From: Anabaena sphaerica FACHB-251
GTDB lineage: Bacteria; Cyanobacteriota; Cyanobacteriia; Cyanobacteriales; Nostocaceae
Assembly: GCF_014696825.1 (NCBI RefSeq)
Contig: NZ_JACJQU010000010.1
Coordinates: 62,001 to 126,000 of the forward strand
Direction of reading: 5' to 3'
DNA: 64,000 bases
Positions 25,908 through 34,200 of this stretch are shown here, in pieces (the stretch's first letter is position 1; every line of letters begins with the position of its first letter). The notes beneath the pieces were generated by a model, which worked only from the letters and a program-made list of their open reading frames with translations, was not told where the DNA came from and searched no databases. The translations under genes were made by a program, and so were the position numbers.

Positions 25908-26135
25908 ATGCCAAAAGTCAACAGTTTTGAAGAAAAATATCCTTATCTTAACCGTTTTGTAGAAGAACAAGGTTGGATAGAAATTGGAGATAGTGAGTAT
26001 GTTAATTCCTTTGTCAGAGCTTATGATTTAGGTGGAACTGTCTATCATGGTAAAAGCAGTTATCCCTCAATAGAAGCTGCATTTCAAGATTTAGAAAAGC
26101 ACATCAAGGCATATTTTGAAGACTTGGGGATATAA
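25908..26135 (+). CDS. Small hypothetical protein
   Basis: 75 residues, soluble, aromatic-rich, beginning 8 nt after the preceding stop. It has the pattern Pro-Ser-Ile-Glu-Ala-Ala-Phe-Gln-Asp-Leu-Glu at its end. No family recognised. It is probably co-transcribed with its upstream neighbours. Confidence 0.6.
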   Translation: MPKVNSFEEKYPYLNRFVEEQGWIEIGDSEYVNSFVRAYDLGGTVYHGKSSYPSIEAAFQDLEKHIKAYFEDLGI

Positions 26136-26160
26136 ATGATTATGAAGGAATGGGGGTATC

Positions 26161-26949
26161 TTGAAATACGCACTATTAACTAAAATCGGTGGGGAACTCA
26201 TAGAGGCATCAAAAGCCGATTATCAAGATTATTATGGTTTTCTGAAATGCCCCGTATGTAATGAACCTGTGTTTTTAAGGAAAGGTCATTTACGAAATGG
26301 TAAGGAAATCCAGGCTAGTTTTGCTCACCATCGGGCAGTTCCTGAAATTAGCACCTGTGAATTAAGAGTAGGCAATTATAGTAAAGAAGATATCGAAGTC
26401 TTTGCAGCAAAAGCCAGAAACCAGAGATTACAAAAACTAAATATTAGTATGTGGAAATATATGAAAACTAATATATCTGTAAACTTTAGCGGTTATGAAC
26501 AGATAAGAAACAGGGCTAAGGGTAATACTACCTTTGGGTATTTGTTAGACTATGGTGATGAGTGTTTGTTGAATAACAATGATTTAATTGTTGATGAGTT
26601 CATCTCTGTTTTTTCTAAAATGCTTAGAAATCAAGGTGATTATATCACCATAATTAAAGAAAGATTAGGTATGTTGAATCAATTTCTGAATGATTTAACA
26701 TCAGATTGGGAATTACATGAAAAAATTACCAAAGAAGCCGCCGAATTGTTTTTGTCACCACCAATGAAGGAAATCAGATATCGGGTATTAACGGTGCTGT
26801 GTTATCCTGATAATATGCAATTATTGAATCGGGATTTGGTGAAATTGAATATGCAAACCGAAGCATGGCAGAAATTGTTTAGCAATTATTTGAATCAACA
26901 AATATGTTTGATTTTATTGAGTGTCAATTGGATAAAATTGTTGGCTTAG
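26161..26949 (+). CDS. CoiA-like protein with N-terminal zinc-binding segment
   Basis: 262 residues from a TTG at 26161; there is no in-frame ATG near it, so start and integrity are uncertain. A GGAATGGGGG run lies about 6-15 nt upstream. Residues about 30-65 contain Cys-Pro-Val-Cys, Gly-His-Leu-Arg, then Phe-Ala-His-His and a later Cys, the pattern of the N-terminal domain of CoiA-like competence proteins. The rest is helical. Typical CoiA proteins have a nuclease core that I cannot see here, so function is unclear. Confidence 0.5.
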   Translation: MKYALLTKIGGELIEASKADYQDYYGFLKCPVCNEPVFLRKGHLRNGKEIQASFAHHRAVPEISTCELRVGNYSKEDIEVFAAKARNQRLQKLNISMWKYMKTNISVNFSGYEQIRNRAKGNTTFGYLLDYGDECLLNNNDLIVDEFISVFSKMLRNQGDYITIIKERLGMLNQFLNDLTSDWELHEKITKEAAELFLSPPMKEIRYRVLTVLCYPDNMQLLNRDLVKLNMQTEAWQKLFSNYLNQQICLILLSVNWIKLLA

Positions 26950-26984
26950 TTCTGGATTCCAGGGTTTTCAGCATTTGCGATCGC

Positions 26985-27335
26985 CTACTTGACCTCCAAC
27001 TGGTAAATCCTCATTGATGGATGTTCGTCCATCATCCGCCAATAATATCCATTAGGAGCTAACGAAACCCTACCACCACAACGATATAAAAAAACTGGTT
27101 CACCCTGGCGCATAGCTTTATTGATCTCTCGTTCTACACTGGTATTTGAGTTATCATTATCGCTGTTGTACCAAATTAAATGAGATTTTCCATAATAACC
27201 AGCATTCAATAAACTACTAAACAACCATTCCATCAGAGATTGAATTTGCTCTTGTTCAACGCCGCTACTTGCTTGTCCATAGCTTTCAATAGTCGGTTGG
27301 GCTGGTTTGGGTTTGAAGAAATCAAAAATTTTCAT
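26985..27335 (-). CDS. Small hypothetical protein
   Basis: 116 residues from ATG 27335, starting MKIFDFFKPKPAQ. It has a Pro-rich N-terminus and a soluble alpha/beta body with Tyr-Trp-Arg-Met-Met-Asp-Glu near the end. No recognised family. It is on the minus strand like the following block of genes. Confidence 0.55.
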   Translation of the reverse strand: MKIFDFFKPKPAQPTIESYGQASSGVEQEQIQSLMEWLFSSLLNAGYYGKSHLIWYNSDNDNSNTSVEREINKAMRQGEPVFLYRCGGRVSLAPNGYYWRMMDEHPSMRIYQLEVK

Positions 27336-27398
27336 AACTGTTCGATTGAAAAATGTATATTACATCGCTCAAATTAATGTAAATGAATATTAGCTGTA

Positions 27399-28166
27399 CT
27401 ATAAAGCAGTGTAACCCCCATCTACCATTAAGATTGTGCCTGTAATGTAGGAAGCTGCTTCAGAAGCCAAGAAAATTACTGGACTTACTAATTCCTCTGG
27501 TTCACCTTTACGTTTCAGAGGTATTACTCTATCTAAATACTGTTGATCTGGTTGAGGGAGTCTCAGCTTCTCTGTATTTTCCATCGTGTTGTTTATATAT
27601 CCAGGTGCAAACGCATTAACACGAATGCCATAATCAGCCCATTCAATAGCTAAAGAGCGTACTAGCTGATTGACACCACCTTTAGCAGCAGTGTAAGCAG
27701 CACACCCAGCTATACCTACTACCCCAGCAATTGAGGAGTTCATAATAATTGAACCACCCACACCTTGCTTAATCATTTGTTTAGCGGCAGACTGAGCGCA
27801 CTGGAAATAACCTTTTAAGTCAACATCAATAATTGTGTCCCATTCCTGTTCTAATAGCGATATCGCAGGTTTGACAAAATCTGTACCAGCATTGCAAATC
27901 ATAATGTCTAGTTGTCCATAATGATTTACTGTCTGTTGAATTAAGTTATTGCAATTTTCTCTATTAGTAACATCTGTATAGATAAATATTGAATCGCCAC
28001 CTGCATTGTTGATGATTTGTACAGTTTCTTGTCCCTGAGTTTCTTTGATATCAGCAATTACTATTTTTGCACCTGCATTAGCTAATCCAATAGCGATCGC
28101 TTTACCAATTCCCCTGGCCGCACCTGTAACAATAGCAACTTTACCTGTAATATCAAATTTATTCAT
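27399..28166 (-). CDS. Short-chain dehydrogenase/reductase (SDR)
   Basis: 255 residues, full length for a classical SDR. The cofactor motif is Thr-Gly-Ala-Ala-Arg-Gly-Ile-Gly (residues 14-21), followed by Asn-Ala-Gly at 92-94, Ser144/145, Tyr158 and Lys162 of the catalytic set (Tyr-Thr-Ala-Ala-Lys), and a C-terminal Gly-Thr-Ile-Leu-Met-Val-Asp-Gly-Gly. An Asp39 at the end of the second strand favours NAD over NADP. It resembles 3-oxoacyl-ACP reductase and glucose-1-dehydrogenase types; the substrate is not readable. Its start overlaps the end of the upstream 69-residue gene by 8 bases. Confidence 0.9.
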   Translation of the reverse strand: MNKFDITGKVAIVTGAARGIGKAIAIGLANAGAKIVIADIKETQGQETVQIINNAGGDSIFIYTDVTNRENCNNLIQQTVNHYGQLDIMICNAGTDFVKPAISLLEQEWDTIIDVDLKGYFQCAQSAAKQMIKQGVGGSIIMNSSIAGVVGIAGCAAYTAAKGGVNQLVRSLAIEWADYGIRVNAFAPGYINNTMENTEKLRLPQPDQQYLDRVIPLKRKGEPEELVSPVIFLASEAASYITGTILMVDGGYTAL

Positions 28167-28368
28167 TTTCCCACACCTGCATAAATAATTCCCATTCTTC
28201 CTCTGTCTCTGGTGGTTTATTCTTCACCAGTCCCACAATCCGTGCTAATTTCCTTGCTTCCTTTTGAGTTTTACCCCATTCAATTAGTTCAAGTTCTAGG
28301 TTCGGATCATAGCCCTGTGCTGCTAATTGGGCGTATTCAGTATCAGTCATGTTGAGGTCATTTATCAT
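28159..28368 (-). CDS. Small acidic protein coupled to the SDR gene
   Basis: 69 residues from ATG 28368, preceded by GAGGG inside the repeated TTCTTGAGGGAA motif at 28371-28385, which here may act as the ribosome site. The body is helical with Trp-Gly-Lys-Thr-Gln-Lys-Glu-Ala-Arg-Lys-Leu-Ala and an acidic Trp-rich end. No known family. It overlaps the SDR gene by 8 bases, so the two are probably translated together. Confidence 0.6.
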   Translation of the reverse strand: MINDLNMTDTEYAQLAAQGYDPNLELELIEWGKTQKEARKLARIVGLVKNKPPETEEEWELFMQVWENE

Positions 28369-28460
28369 TTTTTCCCTCAAGAATTTGGTAGATGTTGGTA
28401 GGGCGATGGTGGAACGCCCACCATAGGCATCAAATAATAAACACTAAATTACTACATAAA

Positions 28461-28982
28461 TCATAATTCTTTAACAATTCTTGGTAAACACCTTTCTAGT
28501 TCATTTCTTGACATAATTCTGTGAACATTTATAACATTGAATTGAGTCAGAATTTTTTCAATATGAGGACGTTCTTTTCTATAAAACATAGTTTGTAAAA
28601 ATTTTAAATCTAGACTTTCATGACAGCCATTTGGCATTTCTGGACGCTTTTTACCTCGATATGACCACCATCTTTGTATTCCTCCCCACATTGCTAACCA
28701 ACCAGGGTAATCAAGATAAAGAATTAGATTAGCCCGTTCTAAAATGGTTTTTGAATATTGATCAATCCAGCCCTCTACAATCCAACCATTAGTATTAGCA
28801 ATTTTGTCAAGTGATGATATAATTTCTTCTTCTGTTGACTCTACCCAGTTTTCACTCCAGATAATACTGTCCATGTGGTGTAAAGTTAACCCCATTAATA
28901 AAGCTAGTCTCCGACTTAGTGTAGATTTGCCAGTCCCACTTATACCAATGACAACTATATTTTTGTTATTCATGGGATTCAT
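28461..28982 (-). CDS. P-loop kinase-like protein (adenylate-kinase/FlaR-type)
   Basis: 173 residues. Walker A Gly-Ile-Ser-Gly-Thr-Gly-Lys-Ser-Thr is at residues 13-21. His-His-Met-Asp-Ser-Ile-Ile-Trp (about 35-42) and Trp-Ile-Val-Glu-Gly-Trp-Ile (about 67-73) are the signature of the small adenylate-kinase-like FlaR or topology-modulation group. The lid region is Trp/Arg-rich. It presumably phosphorylates a small molecule; the substrate is unknown. Confidence 0.75.
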   Translation of the reverse strand: MNPMNNKNIVVIGISGTGKSTLSRRLALLMGLTLHHMDSIIWSENWVESTEEEIISSLDKIANTNGWIVEGWIDQYSKTILERANLILYLDYPGWLAMWGGIQRWWSYRGKKRPEMPNGCHESLDLKFLQTMFYRKERPHIEKILTQFNVINVHRIMSRNELERCLPRIVKEL

Positions 28983-29087
28983 GATTTTAAATCAGTCTTG
29001 GAATATGCGGATCGCCTCCGGCGCTGCGCTCCGCGCAATCGCTTGTGCTTGTTTCCCTCAAGAATTAGGGACTATTCTTACTGCTAA

Positions 29088-29492
29088 TTATCCAAGTGGC
29101 ATACCGATTTGACGGGCTTGAGATGCAGAATCACGCCCACCCCAGCGACGATGAATTTTACCATCTTGCAGTTTAAACCACTCCATAGCAACTAGCTCAT
29201 ATTGCTTACCTGTTGGTTTATGACCTCTAAAGTCCCCGGTGAATACGCCGCTTTCTGTGTAACGCACTGCGACGGTATCACCTTCGGCAATTATTTCCTC
29301 TACAGTCAATTTTATACTAAATGCCTGATGAAGCTCTTGCCAAATAGGTATGACTTTATCTAATTCTCCCCATCCTAAAACGCCATGTACTAAGGCATCT
29401 GGTGCAAACAAATCCCTCAGTGTTTCTAAATCACCCCGGTTAAATGCTTCAACGTAACTCAATACAACTTGTTTGTTGGATTCAATGGTCAT
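29088..29492 (-). CDS. SnoaL-like polyketide-cyclase/ester-cyclase family protein
   Basis: 134 residues, one SnoaL/NTF2-like domain: Val-Leu-Ser-Tyr-Val-Glu-Ala-Phe-Asn-Arg-Gly-Asp-Leu-Glu, Phe-Ala-Pro-Asp-Ala-Leu-Val-His-Gly, Glu-Gly-Asp-Thr-Val-Ala-Val-Arg, and a final Trp-Phe-Lys-Leu-Gln-Asp-Gly-Lys-Ile. The domain forms a pocket for small hydrophobic molecules, but members differ widely in function. It is a single gene on the minus strand, flanked on both sides by copies of the TTCTTGAGGGAA motif. Confidence 0.8.
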   Translation of the reverse strand: MTIESNKQVVLSYVEAFNRGDLETLRDLFAPDALVHGVLGWGELDKVIPIWQELHQAFSIKLTVEEIIAEGDTVAVRYTESGVFTGDFRGHKPTGKQYELVAMEWFKLQDGKIHRRWGGRDSASQARQIGMPLG

Positions 29493-29585
29493 AACGATGA
29501 TGGTGTGATTTTGAATATGCGATAGCGAAGCGATCCGTAGGAATCGCCACTATCATAGTTTCCCTCAAGAATGGGGTGCAATTGG

Positions 29586-29782
29586 CAGGGGAAACGCATC
29601 TAAATTTTATTGACAAAATACTGTTTTTATGTATAAACCAATAAATCCCAATTTATCGTTTGATTGATTTTTTCAGAGTCATAGCGATGGATTAAAATAT
29701 TGTCAATAAGTGGTCGTTAATGCAAATATTTTGGTCATTATTGAGATTTAATTGCCCTTATTGATAAGATGCGTTTCCCCTG
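29586..29782. mobile_element. 197-bp MITE-like element with 16-bp perfect terminal inverted repeats
   Basis: CAGGGGAAACGCATCT at 29586-29601 and its exact complement at 29767-29782 bound a 197-bp AT-rich segment without a gene. This is the size and form of a miniature inverted-repeat element. No convincing target duplication was found. Confidence 0.55.
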
Positions 29783-29907
29783 ATTAAGCAGTCAAGTTTA
29801 CTTTCAATAGATTCTATTAATCCTAAAGCCTTAGATATTTTTATGAAAATATCACCCCCTGCTTTAGAAATTGCGAAAAATGTAGTTAAAGTAATAGGTT
29901 CACTCAT
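29758..29907 (-). CDS. Possible 49-residue protein, 3' end formed by the MITE
   Basis: ATG 29907 to TAA 29758. The first 41 residues alternate hydrophobic and charged positions (Gly-Gly-Asp-Ile-Phe-Ile-Lys-Ile-Ser-Lys). The last 8 residues and the stop lie in the terminal repeat of the MITE-like element, so an originally longer protein may have been cut by its insertion. The TTCTTGAGGGAA motif lies about 60 nt upstream. Confidence 0.3.
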   Translation of the reverse strand: MSEPITLTTFFAISKAGGDIFIKISKALGLIESIESKLDCLIRGNASYQ

Positions 29908-30057
29908 GAAAATAACTACCTAATTGACTACAAAATTACAGTGTGTATGGCGACGCATCCTTTATTCCCTCAAGAACTTTTAGTATCTGATGAATTTATT
30001 GCATGATTGTTACCTAGATTTATTGTGATGTTGAGAGAGCGATCGCAAACTCATCCC

Positions 30058-30147
30058 CTAAGAATTTGGTTTAAACCACTGATAGCAAATCAACTTAATG
30101 TCTTTTGCTTCAATGATTTCGGCGGGTCCTATGTCTTTCTTGGTCAT
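30058..30147 (-). CDS. Possible 29-residue protein with good ribosome site
   Basis: ATG 30147 has GAGG 8 nt upstream and ends at TAG 30058, in the AATTCTTAGGGG motif. The product starts Met-Thr-Lys-Lys-Asp-Ile-Gly-Pro-Ala-Glu and ends Phe-Lys-Pro-Asn-Ser. It lies about 40 nt downstream of the membrane-protein gene on the same strand. Weak candidate. Confidence 0.3.
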   Translation of the reverse strand: MTKKDIGPAEIIEAKDIKLICYQWFKPNS

Positions 30148-30184
30148 CTGTCACGTCCTCATATTGGTAACACTAGGCTGAATA

Positions 30185-30748
30185 TCATTCATCAGCTTCA
30201 AAATCTTCCTCTTCTTCTGGAAACATTGCACTATAGGATTTTTTGTATTCTTCCTTATAGTTACGATATGCGAGAATTATATTAGCGATTCCTTGATCAG
30301 ATGCACCAGCTTCGCGGCTACTCAATACTCCATCAGCTAACATTCGGTAAACTAAACTATTCAAAGTATCCTGTAAATTTTGATATGAATTAATTGATTC
30401 TGAACTTGGTTGGCTATGGGTTTGTAATAAATTTAGGTTATCTGATAAACTAATAAAATATTGCTGAATTTTATCAAAATCACCTTGAAAATAAGTTTCT
30501 AAGAATGTTGTTTTTAGAAATTGAATATCATCTGCTATTTGTTGATATCTTTCAGTATGATTTTCATTAACTCGTTGTTGTACCTGTTTTTCAAATTGAG
30601 AACGCCCAATTAAATTAAGCAGAAGTGCTAAAGTCATTGGTACGGTAGCATAAATTATTTGTCCTGTTGTAACCGCTATGGTAGAACCAGCTAAAGTTGC
30701 AAAGATTGAGATATATTCGGCAATTTCGAGAAGTCGGTGTTTATTCAT
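30185..30748 (-). CDS. Cyanobacterial-type membrane-anchored coiled-coil protein
   Basis: 187 residues. Two hydrophobic segments near the N-terminus (about residues 12-32 and 34-50) are followed by a helical coiled-coil domain (about 55-110) and a polar C-terminal part with a strongly acidic end. The start, Ala-Glu-Tyr-Ile-Ser-Ile-Phe-Ala-Thr-Leu-Ala-Gly, then Thr-Gly-Gln-Ile-Ile-Tyr-Ala-Thr-Val-Pro, is common in cyanobacterial proteins of unknown function, often near repeat-rich or defence-type loci. It is the last intact gene before the CRISPR array. Confidence 0.65.
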   Translation of the reverse strand: MNKHRLLEIAEYISIFATLAGSTIAVTTGQIIYATVPMTLALLLNLIGRSQFEKQVQQRVNENHTERYQQIADDIQFLKTTFLETYFQGDFDKIQQYFISLSDNLNLLQTHSQPSSESINSYQNLQDTLNSLVYRMLADGVLSSREAGASDQGIANIILAYRNYKEEYKKSYSAMFPEEEEDFEADE

Positions 30749-30809
30749 AACTACTTCTCTCTGGTGATTGGAAATCTCGAATCAGCACCCTGGTTTTGGA
30801 TTGTTGAAC

Positions 30810-31060
30810 TTTTAACATCTGCATGGTTGCCTGATGTAGCAAGTGATATATTCATTTTGAATTGGAGTGGCAGCATCTGAAAAAAGATGAGCTATCGGGA
30901 CAAATGTTTGAGGACGAGTTAGACCTTGCTTATGCCGTTATAAATGGGGTGAATGCTAGGGGAAAAACAAGAAAACATAGTACAGAACGTATTAAATTTC
31001 ACAATAATGCTAATTGTTAAATTTCCGTTACATAGTTATAAATTTCCCCGCCGACTTACT
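30810..31060 (+). pseudogene. Degenerate 3' end of an IS630-type transposase
   Basis: Bases 30845-31020 encode, without a start, Phe-Glu-Leu-Glu-Trp-Gln-His-Leu-Lys-Lys, then Gly-Gln-Met-Phe-Glu-Asp-Glu-Leu-Asp-Leu-Ala, then Ser-Thr-Glu-Arg-Ile-Lys-Phe, the C-terminal signature of IS630-family DDE transposases (Glu-x-Glu-Trp with the catalytic Glu). About 35 bases upstream (Leu-Pro-x-x-Ala-Ser-Asp) appear related but in another frame. The end CCGACTTACT at 31051-31060 followed by TA looks like the element's terminal repeat. Confidence 0.6.
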
Positions 31061-31296
31061 TATCCCTGTTCTGTCACTCTTGGAAAACAATAATCGAATT
31101 CATCTTTTGTAACTCTGATTTCATCAAGGTTTGACGCTTTATTTCTTATTAAAAAATAAAATTTGAGGACAAAATGTCAAAACTAAAGCCCCGTAAACCT
31201 TTCAGGTATTGCATTTCCCCATTTTGACAGAAGAGGGTTATTAAGTAACTTGCTATCAGTCAGATTTAGCGATCGCCAAAAAGCAGATTTAATATA
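31061..31296. other. Intergenic before the trailer end of CRISPR array 1
   Basis: AT-rich DNA with one HIP1-related octamer near 31269. No gene, leader-like sequence or further repeat is visible. It is the leader-distal flank of array 1. Confidence 0.5.
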
Positions 31297-34200
31297 CTTT
31301 CAGTCCCCTTACGGGGATTAGGTAATCAGAAACCTAGAGATAGCAGACTATAACTGGAGAAGGTCGTCCCGTTTCAGTCCCCTTGCGGGGATTAGTGGTT
31401 TAGAAACAACTGGCATTCAACCGCCTAGCGTCCCTCCTGAGTAGTTTCAGTCCCCTTGCGGGGATTAGTGGTTTAGAAACCTACATTGCCAAGTAAGCGG
31501 CTACTGTCAAAGGTTATGGGTTTCAGTCCCCTTGCGGGGATTAGTGGTTTAGAAACCTTGGCTCAACTTGATCAGCTATCAACCATCGACCCGGATAATG
31601 TTTCAGTCCCCTTGCGGGGATTAGTGGTTTAGAAACCAATACGATTGCATCAATGGTGCTTGTACTCCTGCTTCGTTTCAGTCCCCTTGCGGGGATTAGT
31701 GGTTTAGAAACTTCGCCATATTGATGTGGGCGATCCACAGCCGGCTGGTTTCAGTCCCCTTGCGGGGATTAGTGGTTTAGAAACATATTTGTTCGCGAGG
31801 GCGGCTTGGATACTACCAAGCTGTTTCAGTCCCCTTGCGGGGATTAGTGGTTTAGAAACCGTCGCTATAGTTTTTATCGTCATCCAATGCGTTGTTTCAG
31901 TCCCCTTGCGGGGATTAGTGGTTTAGAAACTAACAATTAGCGGGGTCTTGGTTGCGATCGCTCAAGTTTCAGTCCCCTTGCGGGGATTAGTGGTTTAGAA
32001 ACTGTTCTTTTCCCGACGTTGGTTGGTTGCTTAATGGGTTTCAGTCCCCTTGCGGGGATTAGTGGTTTAGAAACTCTTTTGCTGTTGAGGGTCTAAAGGA
32101 TTAAGTAGTCTAGTTTCAGTCCCCTTGCGGGGATTAGTGGTTTAGAAACCAGCCGTCTTTATCGCTAACTATTGACCAATCTCAAGGAAGGTTTCAGTCC
32201 CCTTGCGGGGATTAGTGGTTTAGAAACAGCAGTCCTAACCAGTCAAAAGGTTCCGTTTTAGCCAGGTTTCAGTCCCCTTGCGGGGATTAGTGGTTTAGAA
32301 ACATTCAAGACATATAACAATTCCCTAATATAGGACTGTTTCAGTCCCCTTGCGGGGATTAGTGGTTTAGAAACCCCTTTGAAAAATTAATTTGTGCGTC
32401 AGGTAAAATGGTTTCAGTCCCCTTGCGGGGATTAGTGGTTTAGAAACCATCAATCAAAGCTGATGATTTAGAATTGTTTGAAAAAGTTTCAGTCCCCTTG
32501 CGGGGATTAGTGGTTTAGAAACTTTCTCCTTACTCAGAGCATCATAAATTCTTCTAATTTGTTTCAGTCCCCTTGCGGGGATTAGTGGTTTAGAAACATG
32601 AACTAGCAAAAGAATCAGTAATTAATTATCTTGTTTCAGTCCCCTTGCGGGGATTAGTGGTTTAGAAACCGTTTAACGAGTCAGTGTGTATAGACCTTAA
32701 TTCTATCTCTTGTTTCAGTCCCCTTGCGGGGATTAGTGGTTTAGAAACTGAGAAGTTTAAAAACTTCTGTTTAATGCTTGGTTGTTTCAGTCCCCTTGCG
32801 GGGATTAGTGGTTTAGAAACCCGGTCAATTGTCATTGTTTTAACTACAAATATTGGTTTCAGTCCCCTTGCGGGGATTAGTGGTTTAGAAACGTCTTTTC
32901 TTGTTTGCATAAAGTTTTAAACCGAAATGTTTCAGTCCCCTTGCGGGGATTAGTGGTTTAGAAACTGTTACAGGGGGTGTAACCGGAGTAACAGCAGAAT
33001 TATTTAGTTTCAGTCCCCTTGCGGGGATTAGTGGTTTAGAAACGTTCACGAGTTAATGCGATCGCAGGTTAGATGGCGTTTCAGTCCCCTTGCGGGGATT
33101 AGTGGTTTAGAAACGGTGGTTGTTCTGCTTAGTTCCTGGTCCAGTTGCAGTTTCAGTCCCCTTGCGGGGATTAGTGGTTTAGAAACAGTTTGCCAAATGC
33201 AAACCCGGAGTTATGATAGTTTCAGTCCCCTTGCGGGGATTAGTGGTTTAGAAACATGAAAACATTAAATCAATTGTCGTCTTGATTAAAGGAAGGTTTC
33301 AGTCCCCTTGCGGGGATTAGTGGTTTAGAAACAGGGTTAATTTTAGAGATGCCACGTCATACTCAGGTGTTTCAGTCCCCTTGCGGGGATTAGTGGTTTA
33401 GAAACTCCAATGAAAAAATAACTATAATTGGAACAGATTACGTTTCAGTCCCCTTGCGGGGATTAGTGGTTTAGAAACCTAGGACTGTATTACAACCTCA
33501 ATACTTTTTCAAGTTTCAGTCCCCTTGCGGGGATTAGTGGTTTAGAAACGAAAGCATAGTTATCATCAGCTAATCTTTTCTGAAGTTTCAGTCCCCTTGC
33601 GGGGATTAGTGGTTTAGAAACAGTTGATAAAAATTGGGGGGAACATCTCAGATATGTTTCAGTCCCCTTGCGGGGATTAGTGGTTTAGAAACCTATATGC
33701 GTCATTTGCTAGGCTCCCTTCTTTCGCGTTTCAGTCCCCTTGCGGGGATTAGTGGTTTAGAAACCTCATCCTCCCATCTATCAATTTCACGAAGCTGAAA
33801 ACTGTTTCAGTCCCCTTGCGGGGATTAGTGGTTTAGAAACTTTTCCTATTTCGGTATAGCCAGATAATTTACCAAAGTTTCAGTCCCCTTGCGGGGATTA
33901 GTGGTTTAGAAACTAAAAATTGTCCGGTCAGTGAGTTGAGACAGACTTTGACTGTTTCAGTCCCCTTGCGGGGATTAGTGGTTTAGAAACGTTAGAGGAA
34001 ACACAGCTACCTTTTAGCAGGTGAGGTTTCAGTCCCCTTGCGGGGATTAGTGGTTTAGAAACTCCCTGTAGGTACACTTTGTTCACTTACTTGAGGAAAG
34101 TTTCAGTCCCCTTGCGGGGATTAGTGGTTTAGAAACCTTTGATGCAGTAGGTCTATGATTGGCGTTTCTCCTTAAGTTTCAGTCCCCTTGCGGGGATTAG

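Noticed and set aside
28371-30066. Integron-type gene cassette array
   Set aside because: The repeated boundary motif lacks the GTTRRRY/RYYYAAC cores of attC sites, and no integron integrase is present; reported only as an unexplained motif.
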